Source: Enterobacteriaceae bacterium (GTDB taxonomy: Bacteria; Pseudomonadota; Gammaproteobacteria; Enterobacterales; Enterobacteriaceae). Taken from it: a DNA stretch of 16,526 nucleotides. Below, piece after piece: positions 15,901-16,526 of the stretch. Under the pieces are notes generated by a model, which saw only the letters and a list, made by a program, of their open reading frames with translations, did no database searches and was not told where the DNA came from. Numbering within the stretch: the stretch's first letter is position 1; every line of letters begins with the position of its first letter. The position numbers and the translations under genes were made by a program. The DNA is taken from NCBI GenBank assembly GCA_022712475.1, contig JALAGK010000408.1, positions 1 to 16,526 of the forward strand. The letters are read 5' to 3'.

Positions 15901-16431
15901 TTAACCTCGTTTTCTGCGCCAACTGGAGGAAGCATTTCGCACAGGCGCAGGCTCCTGAAGCGGCATAACGGTGCTGGCAAACTCTTTCATCACGCGGCGA
16001 TAAACATCGCGTTTGAATGAAACCACCTGACGAACCGGATACCAGAAGCTGACCCAGCGCCAGCCGTCAAATTCTGGCGTACCGCTGGTTTGCAGATTGA
16101 TATCGTTGTCGCTGCCCGTCAACTGCAACAGAAACCACTTTTGTTTCTGGCCGATGCAAACCGGCTTAGTGTCCCAACGCACCAAACGTTTCGGTAATTT
16201 GTAACGCAGCCAGTTTCGGGTTGAAGCAATCAGACGCACATCTTTGCGATGCAGTCCCACCTCTTCATACAATTCCCGATACATCGCCTGTTCAGCCGAT
16301 TCGCCCGGGTTGATTCCCCCTTGAGGAAACTGCCAGGAATGTTGACCAAAACGCCTGGCCCACATCACCTGACCCTGCCGGTTACAAATGACAATACCAA
16401 CATTTGGGCGGTAGCCATCATCGTCGATCAC
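15901..16431 (-). CDS. rppH: RNA pyrophosphohydrolase RppH (Nudix)
   Basis: RppH removes pyrophosphate from the 5' triphosphate end of mRNAs, which lets RNase E attack them. It has 176 residues, the E. coli length. The Nudix box runs from Gly38 (GGINPGES) to REL-EEVGL, with Arg52, Glu53, Glu56 and Glu57 as the metal-binding core. The N-terminus [17 protein letters not shown] and [10 protein letters not shown] are family hallmarks, and the C-terminus is a basic tail ending SSWRRKRG. It starts with GTG at 16431; GAGG lies 7-8 nt upstream, directly after a run of eight T. ptsP follows after 12 bp, so the two probably form an operon. In E. coli a divergent mutH lies upstream; here that would fall beyond the window edge. 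Confidence 0.97.
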   Translation of the reverse strand: MIDDDGYRPNVGIVICNRQGQVMWARRFGQHSWQFPQGGINPGESAEQAMYRELYEEVGLHRKDVRLIASTRNWLRYKLPKRLVRWDTKPVCIGQKQKWFLLQLTGSDNDINLQTSGTPEFDGWRWVSFWYPVRQVVSFKRDVYRRVMKEFASTVMPLQEPAPVRNASSSWRRKRG

Positions 16432-16516
16432 GGGACTACCTCAAAAAAAACTGAATAAGAGCGATTGTTTCACACTCCCGTAAGTCGGTAAACCACTCTC
16501 TTTATGGGATGCGAAC

Positions 16517-16525
16517 GGTATAACA
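16517..16525 (-). promoter_or_regulatory. Candidate extended -10 element for rppH-ptsP
   Basis: Minus-strand TGTTATACC at the window edge resembles an extended -10 (TGn plus TATACC). The -35 region is outside the window, so it cannot be judged. It would give a leader of about 80 nt. The rest of 16432-16516 holds only the ribosome-binding site and a T-run; I see no other promoter candidate there. Confidence 0.25.
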
Positions 16526-16526
16526 A

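Overview
The window is a stretch of enterobacterial core chromosome. Gene content, order and strand match the rppH-ptsP-lgt-thyA-ppdA-ppdB-ygdB-ppdC-recC-ptrA-recB neighbourhood of Escherichia coli. Every protein aligns by eye over nearly its full length with the E. coli product as I remember it, but with scattered substitutions and a few length changes (RecC about 2 residues longer, RecB N-terminus one longer, a shorter PpdB). The organism is therefore probably a member of the Enterobacteriaceae other than E. coli; I cannot fix the genus. All eleven genes lie on the minus strand, so transcription runs from high to low coordinates. I see no tRNA, rRNA, insertion sequence, prophage or CRISPR array.

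In transcription order: (1) 16526-13642, rppH (RNA pyrophosphohydrolase) and ptsP (enzyme I of the nitrogen PTS), 12 bp apart. (2) 13641-11768, lgt (prolipoprotein diacylglyceryl transferase) and thyA (thymidylate synthase), 7 bp apart, with the thyA ribosome-binding site overlapping the lgt stop codon. A strong UUCG-loop terminator closes this unit. The lgt leader has a candidate extended -10 promoter, a hairpin and a possible six-codon leader ORF whose stop overlaps the lgt start. (3) 11651-9951, four small type IV pilin-like genes, ppdA-ppdB-ygdB-ppdC, joined by GTGA, GTGA and ATGA overlaps. (4) 9832-1, recC, ptrA and recB. ptrA has a good sigma-70-type promoter just past the recC stop codon. 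ptrA and recB overlap by ATGA, so the periplasmic protease and the RecB subunit are made from coupled reading frames. recB runs off the left edge after 1142 codons, lacking roughly the last 40; recD would be expected beyond it.

The recC and recB products form two of the three RecBCD subunits, the helicase-nuclease that repairs double-strand breaks. The ppd proteins are minor-pilin-like and probably start a type IV pilus whose main machinery is encoded elsewhere. Lgt and ThyA are housekeeping enzymes of lipoprotein maturation and dTMP synthesis. RppH and PtsP act in mRNA decay and nitrogen-linked regulation.

I found no undescribed defence or mobile system. The points most worth checking are regulatory: the putative lgt leader peptide, the structured ptrA leader, and the tightly overlapped pilin operon with its atypical member YgdB.
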